Below are positions 9,989 to 20,629 of a stretch of DNA of 64,000 nt, piece by piece. The stretch comes from Phymatolithon calcareum (Eukaryota > Rhodophyta > Florideophyceae > Hapalidiales), in assembly GCA_977006965.1 (NCBI GenBank), contig OZ345381.1, positions 186,001-250,000 of the forward strand, given 5' to 3'. Each line of letters starts with the position of its first letter. Within the stretch, counting starts at the first letter, position 1. The translations under genes were made by a program, and so were the position numbers. A model generated the notes under the pieces. The model did not search any database. It saw only the letters and a list, made by a program, of their open reading frames with translations, and was not told where the DNA came from.

Positions 9989-11446
9989 CTATACATGTTC
10001 AAGCGCTTGGATAACGTCATCCACAAGGTCGTTCGTGTCCTCGATACCACAAGAAAATCTGATTAGTCCATTCGTAATGCCAAGTCTCCGTCTCTCCCGC
10101 AATGGCTGATCGAAGTATCCCATAATGCAAACCTGTTCAACCAGACTCTCACACCCTCCCATACTCGGCCCGATGTAAGGAATGGTGAGCGCGTCGACAA
10201 ACCTCCCCGTCGCATCAAACGTGCGCTGTGACCAAGGGTCCCCATCGCCGAGCAGGTCAAAGCTCAGCACACCACCGAATCCCTTGTCAAACAGTCTATT
10301 CGCGACCGTGTGGTCTGCATGCGAGGTTAGCGTTGGGTATCGCACATTTGCGATTTTTGGATGGCTGTCCAATACTCTTGCAAGTGTCTCTGCGTTCCTA
10401 TTATGCGCTTCCATACGAACTGCGAGCGTTTTCATCCCCCGATTGATAAGAAAAGCTGCGTGTGGATCCACAACTCCACCGAGCACACCGTGCAGCCCTC
10501 TGACCTTAGCCACAAGATCTGCTCGTCCCGCAATTGCGCCGCACAATACATCGTGATGGCCAGAAAGGTACTTTGAGCCAGAATGCAAAACGAGATCGGC
10601 TCCGTCTGCAATAGGGCGATAGTTGACCGGCGTTGCAAAAGTCGTGTCAATGACGGATATGACACCATTCTCACGGCATAATTTAGTAATTGCCGGCGTG
10701 TCGACAACTCTGATGAGCGGGTTTGTTGGCGATTCTGAAAAAAAGAGGCTTGCCCCTTGACCAGTTGTGATTGCGCCCTTCAGTCCCTCAATATCTGCAG
10801 GATCAATCACCGTAGTGCGGATGCCCATGGCCGGTAGAACAGTATTTGCAAACTGTCTGGTGCGTCGATAGCAGTCCGTGGTGAGCACAATATGCCCATT
10901 TGGCGGCAAAAGCGCCAGCAACATGGTCGTTACAGCGTTCATGCCTGAAGCTGAAAGTAGCGCATCTTCCGCTCGTTCAAGGGCACATAGTTTCTCCTCA
11001 GCTGAGCGTGTGGTTGGGTTGCCGTATCGGCCATATTCAAAACTTTCATATTGACCACGATTGTATTCAATGCAATCACGGGTCGACTGAAATGTGAAGG
11101 TGGAAGACTGGACTACAGGCGTCTGGATTGCATCCAGCACTGCAGCCTTGTACTTTTCAGTTCGAACACGCTCGCCGCCGTGCACGGCGAGCGTTGTATC
11201 GCCTGCACGGGCGGCGATCCGATTCCAGTCGGTTTCGGGACTGCTGCGTCCCGTCGCTGCTCCGTTGCCTGCGACGTTCCCTGCAGTGCGACGCGGGGCG
11301 TGCACCTCGACGGTTGCATCGTCGGGAGGGGCGATTGTTGCACTAATGAGTTTCGCTTCGCGTTTGCATAGCGACTTGTCGCGCCCTGGGGTAGGCAACA
11401 TGGTAAGAGTACCAAATCCAAACGCGGTCAACTGTGTTGAGTTCAT
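9989..11446 (-). CDS. CGS: Cystathionine gamma-synthase, plastid-targeted (methionine synthesis)
   Basis: 485 residues from ATG 11446, single exon. The enzyme joins an activated homoserine ester with cysteine to give cystathionine. The PLP-binding lysine is in LVLHSGSKYLSGHHD (K292). D267 in VIDTTFATP pairs with the cofactor ring, and YGRYGNPT (138-145) binds the phosphate across the dimer. GMKTLAVRMEAHN, IPYIGPSMGGCESLVEQ and the C-terminal FSCGIEDTNDLVDDV match plant and algal CGS rather than bacterial or fungal types. About 70 extra N-terminal residues, rich in Ser/Thr/Ala/Arg and poor in acids at the start, fit a chloroplast transit peptide. About 250 bp separates it from the next minus-strand gene (TRM61). 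A role in plastid methionine synthesis follows from the family. Confidence 0.95.
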   Translation of the reverse strand: MNSTQLTAFGFGTLTMLPTPGRDKSLCKREAKLISATIAPPDDATVEVHAPRRTAGNVAGNGAATGRSSPETDWNRIAARAGDTTLAVHGGERVRTEKYKAAVLDAIQTPVVQSSTFTFQSTRDCIEYNRGQYESFEYGRYGNPTTRSAEEKLCALERAEDALLSASGMNAVTTMLLALLPPNGHIVLTTDCYRRTRQFANTVLPAMGIRTTVIDPADIEGLKGAITTGQGASLFFSESPTNPLIRVVDTPAITKLCRENGVISVIDTTFATPVNYRPIADGADLVLHSGSKYLSGHHDVLCGAIAGRADLVAKVRGLHGVLGGVVDPHAAFLINRGMKTLAVRMEAHNRNAETLARVLDSHPKIANVRYPTLTSHADHTVANRLFDKGFGGVLSFDLLGDGDPWSQRTFDATGRFVDALTIPYIGPSMGGCESLVEQVCIMGYFDQPLRERRRLGITNGLIRFSCGIEDTNDLVDDVIQALEHV

Positions 11447-11698
11447 GGTGCGGTATCTCGGAGCGATAGAGGTGACCAGCGGAGGACAGAAGGAAGGAGG
11501 GTGGGAGGGAGGCGGGGGAATGCGAGCTCCAATGGGTATAGGAGCGCGGGCTGCGGGGCATGGCGTGGCAGTGAGGTGTCTGTTTTTCGTTTACTTCAGG
11601 TGCATCAAGATTCTTGTGCTCTCCCTCAATCATAAGCTCCAAGCCCTGAAGATGCGTTGGATCCGATTCCGGGATTCATGAATCGCAGCGTCATCCAG

Positions 11699-13051
11699 TC
11701 ACATGACTGAACATCTCTGACTACCAGTCGATGAGACATCATGATCTTCTGATGCAACAGCCATCTGCTCAGCCTCCCCCGGCACGCTCTCCTCCCCCGG
11801 CGTTCGCGCCGTTCTCGTTGCGAAAGTGAGAAAACTCGTATGTCCCTTCATCTCGCTAAACGGCCTTGATGCCAGCCGTCCCTTGTCCCGTTGAACTCTT
11901 CCAAAATGCTTCTCTGCCGTCTCCCATTCAAGAACGTCATCTCGCTTTTCCTGTGCCCTACTGGGTGCCAATACATCGCCCTCTCCTCGCATATGCGCTC
12001 TCTTCGTCTCGTGCGTGCGCATGGGCGCAGTCACTGTGACAAGCGAATGGAATAACCTGCATTCCCGCGCAACCTCGCATGTCCGCAAAACTTGCTCCAC
12101 GCACGGCGAGAAGCAGCATACTCGACCCCCACTTGCCAGCACTCGCGCCGCCTCCTTCAGTACCGCCTCAGGCTTTGGTAGATCCAGAAACACAGCATCC
12201 GCTGCACCTTCAGCCACCCCCACAAATCCATCAGTGACAACGTCGCAATGGGTGACCTCCGTCATGTTGCCAAGGCCGGCATTCCGTAGCACTTTTCGCG
12301 CCTCCTCCGCGCGTTCAGCATGGAATTCAAAACTTTTCACGCGCCCCGTCGGCGCAACCGCCCACGCGAATTGCGCGCTAAGTGCTGCGCTTCCAACTCC
12401 TGCCTCTACTACTACATCACCGCTCCCCACGCCCAACCGCAATAGAATTAGTGCTGCATCTGGCGCGTGCACTATTTGCGTTCGATGCGCGACGCTAGCC
12501 CCCCATCCCACGGGTCCGAGCCGAAACGCATGCATGAATCCCGCACATTGTCCAGCGCCCTCTGTAGTGTGCCGAGATGCCGTCCATCGCCGCCCCGCTG
12601 GTTGCCCGATGAGCTCGTCGTGCGCGAAGGAGCCGTAGCGGGTATCCAAAATTTTATTCCGAGAGACCTGGGTCTGGAATACTCGGTTGTACCGTTCCTG
12701 TATTATCAGTGTTTCGCCCTCCAGTATTGGGCGACGGGCATTGGCTCGACAGCTGTGCCGCGGAGTATCCGGCCCGCACACGCACATGTCATTTGCGGGT
12801 GGCAGCGGGACAGGGGCTGCTACAGAGGAGGCATCCGACGGGGAATTCGAAGCAGGTGTAATCGAGTCCTGCAGTATGGCGAAAGGTGTAGATTCCGTAC
12901 GTCGCCGCTTGCGAACATTCGAGCTCGGACATGCGGTATCATTCAACGGCTGAGAAGGTATGGGGGTTGAAGGTTTTGAAGCGATGGGACGGCTATTATG
13001 TGCGGCTTCGTGGAGTTCGACAGAACGTTCGGTGGGTACAGGTTCAATCAT
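11699..13051 (-). CDS. TRM61: tRNA (adenine-58-N1)-methyltransferase catalytic subunit
   Basis: 450 residues, ATG at 13051. A disordered N-terminus (1-105) carries NVRKRRRTES, a likely nuclear signal. The N-terminal beta domain ends in YGSFAHDELIGQPAG, the TRMT61A signature. The Rossmann methyltransferase follows: AHRTQIVHAPDAALILLRL, GDVVVEAGVGSAALS (AdoMet loop, about 212-225), GRVKSFEFH, then AVFLDLPKP with the catalytic Asp at 290. FSPCVEQVLRTC and the terminal GHTSFLTFATRTA are also TRM61 features. With the TRM6 subunit it makes m1A58 in tRNAs. About 30 residues between the beta domain and AHRTQI are unusually rich in Gly/Ala, and the tail extends about 30 residues past the family end. 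Single exon. Confidence 0.93.
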   Translation of the reverse strand: MIEPVPTERSVELHEAAHNSRPIASKPSTPIPSQPLNDTACPSSNVRKRRRTESTPFAILQDSITPASNSPSDASSVAAPVPLPPANDMCVCGPDTPRHSCRANARRPILEGETLIIQERYNRVFQTQVSRNKILDTRYGSFAHDELIGQPAGRRWTASRHTTEGAGQCAGFMHAFRLGPVGWGASVAHRTQIVHAPDAALILLRLGVGSGDVVVEAGVGSAALSAQFAWAVAPTGRVKSFEFHAERAEEARKVLRNAGLGNMTEVTHCDVVTDGFVGVAEGAADAVFLDLPKPEAVLKEAARVLASGGRVCCFSPCVEQVLRTCEVARECRLFHSLVTVTAPMRTHETKRAHMRGEGDVLAPSRAQEKRDDVLEWETAEKHFGRVQRDKGRLASRPFSEMKGHTSFLTFATRTARTPGEESVPGEAEQMAVASEDHDVSSTGSQRCSVM

Positions 13052-13789
13052 GACAGTGTCGATGGAGTGATTCGCCGCAACTTTCCTTCCTGTCGAGCTT
13101 GGTCGCCTGCACGTACTGTAGTATCAGATCGCGGCGGTTCTTCTCTACCAGGACATCAACAAAATTTCAGGTCTGATATGTCATTATGATAGTCGCGGCG
13201 GGTTAGCATCATCTGTTTTTTAATTTTGTTTATTAATATTTTTTAAAAAAATATTAATTTTGTTTTTCGCGCTGTCAATTATTTTGTTTTTCTTTCTTGC
13301 TTTTATTGCAGGATTTCAGAGCTACACGCATCCAGGGTGCGTCTAAGATGCTCCTGGACTGAACTTATCCTGCGTACTCGCGTAACTGCTTCCCGTGAGT
13401 ACAGCGACACACCACTACACGGCAACATCCGTGTGCCCTTGGCGGAACGTAGTTCAATTCTTGCTTGTGACAGGACTCGAACCGGCGACCTCAACATTCC
13501 GGCCTGTATCATACGGAAATATGCGCACAGGTGCGCGGAGGCAGTTTTATCACTACCACAGGTAGAAAAAACAATTCTGTCTATTCATGTAAACAGAAGA
13601 GATGTTTAGGTTTTATTGCCAGCAGAAAACGACAGTATACTGTACTGTCGACAGTGCACAATGAGATACACGTGCCAATGACGACCAATGGATTCCCCCC
13701 CGTTGGCAGCACAAAGATGCAACAAACGGGGAATCATGCCCAAGTTTACACTGCCCTGTTGCCCGCACTGACCCATGCGCGAGAGCACG
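13052..13789. other. Intergenic region with AT-rich low-complexity stretch
   Basis: 13205-13310 is almost pure A/T with T-runs. 13618-13650 contains a GTATACTGTACTGTCGAC palindromic patch. No gene recognised. A tRNA-like T-arm sequence at about 13471-13483 (minus strand) was examined and rejected. Confidence 0.45.
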
Positions 13790-15030
13790 CAAACGCCTAC
13801 GTGCGTATATCCCACTACTCGCCCATTTCTTGCTGGCGAACCGATTGAAGACGTTGCTGGTGCAGCAGTTCAACTTCAGAAACGGATATCAAGTTTGCGT
13901 ATACGAAGGGAAGCCGCGTTTGTCTTCTACAAGATCTTGAGAATATGTCGCAGAGACCGCTGATAAAGGCGCTTCATAAATTGACCGGCCATACTGATGA
14001 AGTCTGGTTCGTGCAGTTTTCGTATAGCGGAGAATTGTTGGCTTCGGGATCAAAAGACAAATCGATCATTATCTGGGATTGTGCGCAGGTATATGCGGGT
14101 GCGATTCGTGCGTCGGATGCTGTGCGTTTTCGGCTTAAAGGGCATGAGAAAGATGTGTGCTTCGTTGCTTGGTCACCAGATGATACACGGCTTCTTTCGT
14201 GTGGCTCAGATTCCAGTGTTCTGTTGTGGGATGTCAGCAGTGGGGAAGAGGTTCGCGCCTTCAAAAAGCACACCAAACAGGTCATGGCATGCGTATGGAT
14301 GCCACATGGACGAACGTTCTTCAGTGGCAGTTCTGATAAGAAAATTTTTGAATGGGATGTGTTATCTGGGGAAGCGATTTCGTCTTATCCTATGTCGCGT
14401 CAGGTGATGGACCTTGCATTATCAAAAGATGGAAAGCGATTGGTTTGTTGTGATTCGGATCGCAAAATCACTCTATTCGATACGGATTCACAGACGCAGA
14501 TTCGTTCAATGACGGAGAGTATGAATATTACGTCATGCAGTTTGGCGCATGATGGAGTCTCTTTACTTGTGAATATCACGTCAACTAGTACGGACCAGTT
14601 GAAAAATGCAACAGATTCGGAGATTCATGTGTGGGACATTGATGCTGGTGAGATTGTCAAGAAGTTTACAGGCTACAAGCAGTGCCGGTATCTTATTCGG
14701 GGATGTTTTGGAGGTCATGAGCAGATGTTTATATTGTGCGGGTCAGAAGATAATCTTGTCCACGTTTGGGACCGTGAAACTGGCGATCTTATTCTCCGTC
14801 TTGAAGGGCATACGCAGACTGTGAATAGCGTCGCGTGGAGCTCAGTGGATGCACAATTACTTGCTTCTGGGTCCGATGATGGGACCGTCATTGTAAGTTC
14901 TGAATGCTTTTTATTTCTATCCTTTGCTCGGTATAACTCGGATGCTAACAAGGTTATCTTTTTATATGGTGGCTCTTCGGAAATGCAGATGTGGGGCGTT
15001 GACCAAGAACTTCACGGTCCCCAAGAGTAA
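13790..15030 (+). pseudogene. Duplicated WDR26-like gene, N-terminally truncated; WD40 part intact
   Basis: Matches 6190-7457 of the first copy. The LisH and CTLH regions are absent. 13790-13944 aligns to the end of the CTLH-to-propeller linker but is frameshifted and diverged. From 13945 (ATG, MSQRPLIKALHKLTGHTDEV) the propeller is open to the stop at 15028-15030. It keeps the intron (14893-14988, GTAAGT to ATGCAG), whose removal gives the exon end MWGVDQELHGPQE. By eye only some twenty-odd bases differ over about 920 nt of the propeller, far fewer than in flanking duplicated DNA. It could still make a WD40-only protein of about 329 residues, but it lacks the 5' half and own promoter of copy one, so it is called a pseudogene. 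Confidence 0.75.
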
Positions 15031-15164
15031 GTCGATTTCTTTCTCGAGGTAGTTTTGCTGATACCTCACAATTGTTGTAAAAATGATTAATCGAAGAGTG
15101 TGGTTCATTTTTGCATTCTAGTTGAGATAGCATATTCTGAAGTTACATAATTCTAAGTTGGTGC

Positions 15165-16489
15165 TGTCTACATTGACTTCAGGGCGGCATTTGACTCCAT
15201 CGACCACGACTTTCTCATGTCATCTCTTCGAAGCTACGCGTGCCCCGAAAAATACGTCCAGCTCATATCGCTAATGTACAACACGGCAAGCGTGACAGTC
15301 CGAGCACAGCTTTACCATGGATCACAGGTTTTCTCGAGGAAGGTTCCCATTGAGCGAGGCGTGCTGCAAGGAGACATGTTAAGCCCCCTTTGCTTCATCA
15401 TAACCCTGGACCGAATCTTCCGACGACACAACTTGCAAGCAGCTGACATCACTCTTCACAAGAGCTTCGTACAGCATATCAAAAAGGCAGAAAGAGTTGC
15501 AAGCACAACGGAAAAAGATGCCGAAGCTATGGATTTCAAATTCCAGTGCGCCGATTGCGAAAGAAAATTTCCCTACGCGATCTCCCTGAACACACCGCCG
15601 CCTGCCTGCAGAAAGCAATGTCCTCCAGTGGGCGCCAAGATCGCTATCCGCAAGCTGGACGACCTCGGCCGGCTGGACTGGCACATGAGCGCCGTTGTTC
15701 GCGTAAATAACAGAAGCCAAATGCGCTTCTCCGTCGAATACTTTGACGATGAGCCTCGGAAAGCACTCTGCCTCACAGGGGAGCACTGGGGCCTCGTATC
15801 CAAACTCCCGACCCAAACTGTCGCTTCCCGTGCCGGATCACTACCAGATAGGCTGGCGAAAGAAGTAAAACTGAAACAGGCATAAAACGAGCTGTAATGC
15901 TTCGGCCTAGAAGCCGAAGAGCTTGGGAATACCCTAAACTTCAAATATCTTTGCGTAATGCAGTCGGCAGACGGTGATCCCTCAGTCCCTGTCAACCACC
16001 GCGTCTAAATTGCATGGTCGCGCTTTCAAGACCGCAAACGGATTCTGACCGATGGGAAACTACTCAAAAGTCTTCGGCTCCGTCTTTTTGGCTCCTCTGT
16101 CTTATCAACTCTCCTATACTGCTGTGAATCGTGGAAGCAGACAGAACCAGTGCGGAAGAAACTCAAGATAACAGGTGCTAACATGCTCTCGAGAATAACG
16201 GAGAGACCAATAGCCGACGAAGCCAGGACACCCACCATCGACGTGGTGATGCGGGCCAGAGACCTACGATGGAACTGCTTGGGCACATTCTTAAATTTGA
16301 CGAGCGCTGCCTGGTCCGCCATGTGCTGCTACAATGCGTCAGACCAACCCAAGAATCACTCTTTGGTGACGTACCTGGACGAGACGTGAAAGCCGCAGTC
16401 AAAGTCGCTAACAATAGGATAGAATGGAAGAAACTTAGACCCTTGAAGCGCTACGAGCCCCATTGGGGGAAAACGCAAAATGAATGAAT
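15165..16489 (+). mobile_element. Non-LTR retrotransposon fragment (type 1), RT piece to 3' end with TGAA tail
   Basis: Starts inside the reverse transcriptase at YIDFRAAFDSIDHDFL (motif A region). VERGVLQGD-type motif B follows, seen as IERGVLQGDMLSPLCF at about 15352. The YADD box is absent. Instead a CxxC piece (FQCADCERKF) and a Tudor-like stretch (15630-15800) follow in the same frame to 15885. From about 16026 the typical LINE C-terminus reappears in other frames: LLYCCESWKQTEPVRKKL and RARDLRWNCLGTFL. The 3' end is GCAAAATGAATGAATG at 16474-16489, after which sequence matching the first PWWP/WD40 block resumes. It is therefore an insertion into the duplicated block, broken by frameshifts. 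Confidence 0.8.
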
Positions 16490-16554
16490 GGTACCACCGA
16501 GTGGAAGCCTCGGGTTTCTATAACCTCATTCCCGTTTCTCAGCTCTCTCCTCTT

Positions 16555-18399
16555 TTCAACTCAGCACCCAGAATCTCGTCTCCATCTGCAGCACGACGCT
16601 GCGCTACGAGCGCTTGTGGTTTACAGTACTTAAATTTGCTTTGCTCTGCACTGTACGGTTGCTCCGATATGACTTCTTTCGTAGACTTCTTAGCCTCCAT
16701 CAACGAGGTATCGACTGCAGATCCCAAGTCAGAACGTTTTGTGTAGTCCTCTGCAGGTCAGTCAGGAAGGACGGCGACAACCCAGATTTTACACTATCGC
16801 CGTTTAGGAGACTTCAGGATATCGACGCAAAAGGTCGCAGTGGAGAAGTGAGTTGCGACTGGTTTCTGCAGCCTTGCTCGAAGTGTGGTTTAAATTTTTC
16901 CTGAAAATGGTTTGCCATTCGCGAGGCAGATCGGGGTGCCACTGCGTCCTTTTTGAAGGAAGGAGTAACACAGCCATCAGTCACAGTTGCAGCTACGAAT
17001 GTACCATCGTTCCATAGTGCTCCAATGGTACATTGAGTGATTTTTTCCTTTTCTGATGAAGTGGAGTCCTCAGGAATGGTGCATGGTCTGTTTTGCAATA
17101 AAGGATCGATTTCTGACGGTCGCCTTGTCTTTCAAGCTGCTACTCTTCATTCACGGGAGCATCTGAAAACTCGTCTTTCTCAAGTTGCGGCCCTTCGATA
17201 TTTATATCATCGATTACCGGAGGTCATAGAAGGCTATAATCCCAGGCACGTATTTACGACTCAGGTGCCTCTACGCTCGAGCGATACAACGCAAGATGTT
17301 GGACAAACTAAAGGTCAAGCGAAGGCATTTCGTCTTCCATATCATCTCCATCCTGCGTCGCTCCCAATTGTTTGGCAATTCGTTTAAATTCAGGTCCATG
17401 GATCTTTTGTCTCTGATAAGCAGTCCCACTCACAAGAGTCCACTCACCTGCTTCTTTGCACGCCTGCAGAGTAGCACACTCTTTTTTCTTTCTGTATTTC
17501 AGAAAACGCTAACTATAGTTGGCGCATGGAGAGTACATCAAGCGGTTTCTTATTGCATAACCGTTTTGGTGCCACCTCTACCAATAGTCTGGCGTCTTGA
17601 TACAGTCCGTCCGCTATAACGTAGGAGAAGATGCTCCACGGTCTGCTTGGTTCCCATGGAGCCTGCCTTGCATCTATATAGTCGTATTCAACAGAGCCAT
17701 CTTGAAAAGCTGCTACCAGAGAGCAACATTGTGCGGCAAGCTGATTGAGGGTAGTTACAGCCGGCCTGTGGCTTGTATTGAGCTCTGGGCGTAAAAATTG
17801 TACACTCCTAAGCTTTGTCGACTTTTGCGGTCCATCGTTGAACATTATGTGCCGGTACATACTCGTGTGCCGGCACATACTCTCTTATCCTCCGCAGCTT
17901 CGCCCTCTGACGAAGTAGTGTCCCACGTCTGCCGTCACTCTCTTGAGGATGATTCCCGGCCACAACTGGCAGCCCGCCAGACGGGCCATGCAGTTATGCC
18001 AACTTCAAGTGGAGGAATTATATCTTTTGCCAATGACAAGAGCATCTCATCGATGAAGCCTCCATGCTCATGTCCTGAAGCTTGGTGATCATGAATGCTG
18101 GATTTCGTACCTTCTCCACTCGAAATTCGACTCTGCGGGCGCGACGTAGTCCAACAGTCCCTGGCTTTTGCGAACAAGTTCCATGTTGCTTCACTTAGCT
18201 GAATATTACCAATGCCTATGCGTTCCGTAATATGTTCTTCGTCAATGAACTCCAACGTGAGTGTATCTGGTATCATCTCCGGTGGCTGCTCACCAGGATC
18301 GAGTTTCCCCGTTGTCGCCCTAGGATCCCGAATCGCTACCGACCAGTACGGCGTGCCGTCAACAGCCGCCCACGCGACAGTACTTTGGCGTAGCCACAT
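16555..18399 (-). pseudogene. Decayed second copy of the double-PWWP gene
   Basis: Aligns to 7582-9249 along nearly its whole length, but with many frameshifts and stops. The start is preserved: ATG at 18399 gives MWLRQSTVAWAAVDGTPYW, against MWLRPNTVVWAAVDGMPYW in the intact gene. The first PWWP is followed by deletions. The second PWWP core is damaged (ITAWPVWRAASCGRE). The end keeps AQRRAADGDEILG, like AQRRIADGDEILD in the intact copy. A LINE fragment replaces about 95 nt of the gene at 17485-17875. It cannot encode a PWWP protein of useful length. Confidence 0.85.
17485..17875 (-). mobile_element. Non-LTR retrotransposon (type 2) 3' fragment inside the PWWP pseudogene
   Basis: Minus-strand reading gives LAAQCCSLVAAFQDGS and NKKPLDVLSMRQL. 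These match SPLVAAFHTGHN and ERPIDVLKFLNN of the fragment at 22 kb. The CTTTCTTTCTG at its left end is the reverse complement of the AAAG-type tail seen in the other type 2 copies. The zinc-knuckle cysteines are lost. Confidence 0.6.
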
Positions 18400-18844
18400 G
18401 GTGTTTCGTCGATCCTTTGGGCACATTGAAGGAATCCTAGCCGAGCGTACAAAGCCTTCCTGCATAGTGTCAAGAAAACTGTAGAGCATCTGCTGCGACG
18501 CTGTTCCAGTCCGTTCTTTCTATACCACAGTTCATCAAACACGAGCGGAACAAAACCGTAGACGATCTGTGCTGGGAGAAACCGCTAGAGATGCACAAAA
18601 TTTTGGAGCAATGCGAAACAGTTCGAGAGTATTTTCAGACGCTATTTAAGAGAAATGCCCTTTGCAATAGAAAGAAGGTCTCCTATAGGTAACAAGGTTT
18701 CCGTGCGTGTAGGTAGAATGGCTAAAACCCAGGATTACGCATGGCCAGCCTGACTCTAGACGTACATAGTCTACTGTCAGATCCTGCAGTGAAACCACGT
18801 TCCCGTGCTCTTTTTGTGAGGATGCAATTATGACCAAACAGGGG

Positions 18845-19206
18845 AGAAGACTATCGCCTTCTGGTAGTATGGTAGTACATGGATTCCGCCCTGTGTGGTG
18901 TGCCGCAACGCTCAAGGAAGCTGGGAGAGAAGACAGAAGGAAATGAAAGAAGGCAGAGAGATGATTAGCTGCCGTGAACGTCCTAAATGGTTTCCAACCC
19001 GGGCATCCCTTTGAAGGACGGCGAATGAAGATTGGCTGCGTAGCGATATGGATGTTAAGCTGGACCATGGTCTGCACCTTGTGCAGCTTGGACAGCTGTT
19101 GTGAAAGCAAGTACCACTCGTATCTGTTAAGGTCTACTCTAGCCGTAAGGATGCGGAGTTGTTCCATCAGCTTGGAGAAATCCCGCAGTAAAGAAAGAAA
19201 GAAAGG
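18845..19206 (+). mobile_element. Non-LTR retrotransposon (type 2) 3' end with AAAG tail in the duplicated flank
   Basis: Interrupts the block that is continuous at 9440-9460 in the first copy. It ends CCCGCAGTAAAGAAAGAAAG, the same tail form as the copies at 22.6, 36.7 and 39.8 kb. No intact protein sequence remains. Confidence 0.55.
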
Positions 19207-19845
19207 GTCCGTTGTCCAAGGAACATGCGTTCGAGAAGGTCAGGTTTAAAATCTAGAAAATATGAAAGTACTCCAATGACACAAGGTACGGCGCCATGGC
19301 TGTTTCAATTGTATAAAAAACGATCACACTTGACAAATATTACCATTGCAGTATTGCGAATGTCGGACGTTGAGCTATAGATATGTCCATACATTGAAAT
19401 CAAGGTCACCAGCTCAATGATTGTTAGTCTTGATTCATCAAACGATTGGTGTTCTGCTGTCGGCTTGTGTCTTAGCCTACCGCAGTACCGTCTTCAAGTT
19501 GCTGCTAAAAGGATCGAGGGGCACAATACGAAAGTTGCTTGATACAGACGGTCGGAGATGGACAAAACTATACGTCGCAGTATCGGGAATTTGTCCAAGT
19601 GCCGAATACTAGCAATATTATTATTGCTTGTACTACGTTGTGCGATCATGGTTACGTGTTTGCTTGGTAGGGCATAATATTTTCTTGGAGTACTTTATCA
19701 GGACCCTACACATGTAGATGATAACACACAACAAGTAGGTTGCGATCGTGAGCCCAGGGATGGGTATAAATTGCGCTGGCGAGTAGCGTTAGAGAGAGAT
19801 GGGGACAGAAGAAGATAAACAGACAACAACAAAGGACCTGCGGAT
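19207..19845. other. Remainder of the duplicated flank, then unassigned DNA
   Basis: 19207-19420 resembles 9455-9660. From about 19600 onward I see only A/T-rich unassigned DNA up to the hAT MITE. Confidence 0.45.
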
Positions 19846-20135
19846 CAGGGCTCGGACCCAATATATTGGGATTGCAATATATTGCAATAGGGTATTGCAA
19901 TGTGAGATTGCGGAGAGCTCCGGAATTGCAATTCGCATTGCATCGTCGAGGCTCCATCCATATGCTACATGTAGTCTGGTCACGCGATAGGCTATTCTTG
20001 AGATAAAGAATACTATCCTTGATTGCCCGCCGCGGTGCATTGCAATAGACATTGCAAAATTCAGCCCGGAGCAATTCGAATTGCGCATTGCAACTCGAGC
20101 AGCAATCCCTTGCAATTGAATTGTTCCGAGCCCTG
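19846..20135. mobile_element. Complete hAT-superfamily MITE, 290 bp, with 8-bp target site duplication
   Basis: Terminal inverted repeats are CAGGGCTCGGA (19846-19856) and TCCGAGCCCTG (20125-20135), a perfect 11-bp match. Direct flanks are CTGCGGAT at 19838-19845 and again at 20136-20143, an exact 8-bp duplication. TIRs starting CAGGG with 8-bp duplications define the hAT superfamily. The interior has no gene. It contains about a dozen ATTGCAAT-like units in both orientations, clustered toward both ends, as expected of subterminal transposase-binding repeats. Confidence 0.92.
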
Positions 20136-20355
20136 CTGCGGATCAGGTAAGCCATTCTTCGAAAGAAGACTGAAACTCTAAGGAGTGTCGCATAAGGAGA
20201 CGGCCGAGATCTCTTACCTTTCACATTGTGGAAGGGGACTTAAGACGTAGCACCCGACTGTGACGTCCTATGTTATGGTGATGCAATTGGAACCAACGTC
20301 AATTGCAAACCAGTGATCGATTAATCGACAACGGCCACGGCTACACCGACACTAT

Positions 20356-20605
20356 TCATTCATTCATTTTGCCTTTTCCCCTAATGGGTCTAGCAGCGAT
20401 TCGAGGGTCTAAGTTTTTTCCACTCTACTCTATTGTTAGCGAGCTGGACTGCGGTTTGGATGTCTCGGCTAGGTAAGTCACCAAAGATTGATTCATGAGT
20501 TGGTCTGACGCATTGGATCAGCACCTGGCGGACCAGGCGGCGCTCGTCCATTCTGAGAATGTGACCAAGCCAGTTCCATCGAAGGTCTCTGACTCGCATT
20601 ATCAC
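20356..20605 (-). mobile_element. Non-LTR retrotransposon (type 1) 3' end, minus orientation
   Basis: Minus-strand translation gives RVRDLRWNWLGHILRMDERR and LIQCVRPTHESIFGDLPSRD, the conserved C-terminus of LINE reverse transcriptase proteins. It ends RVEWKKLRPSNRC. The 3' tail is the reverse complement of ATTCATTCATTCATTTTGCC at 20356-20375. This C-terminal stretch is open without stops, so it is among the younger copies in the window. Confidence 0.82.
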
Positions 20606-20629
20606 GTCTGGAGTTTGGTGAAAAAACTT

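Noticed and set aside
13455-13540. tRNA-like sequence on the minus strand (GGTTCGAGTCC box B match)
   Set aside because: The T-arm has a mismatch, no acceptor stem pairs, and no box A lies at the right distance. One such match is expected by chance in 64 kb.
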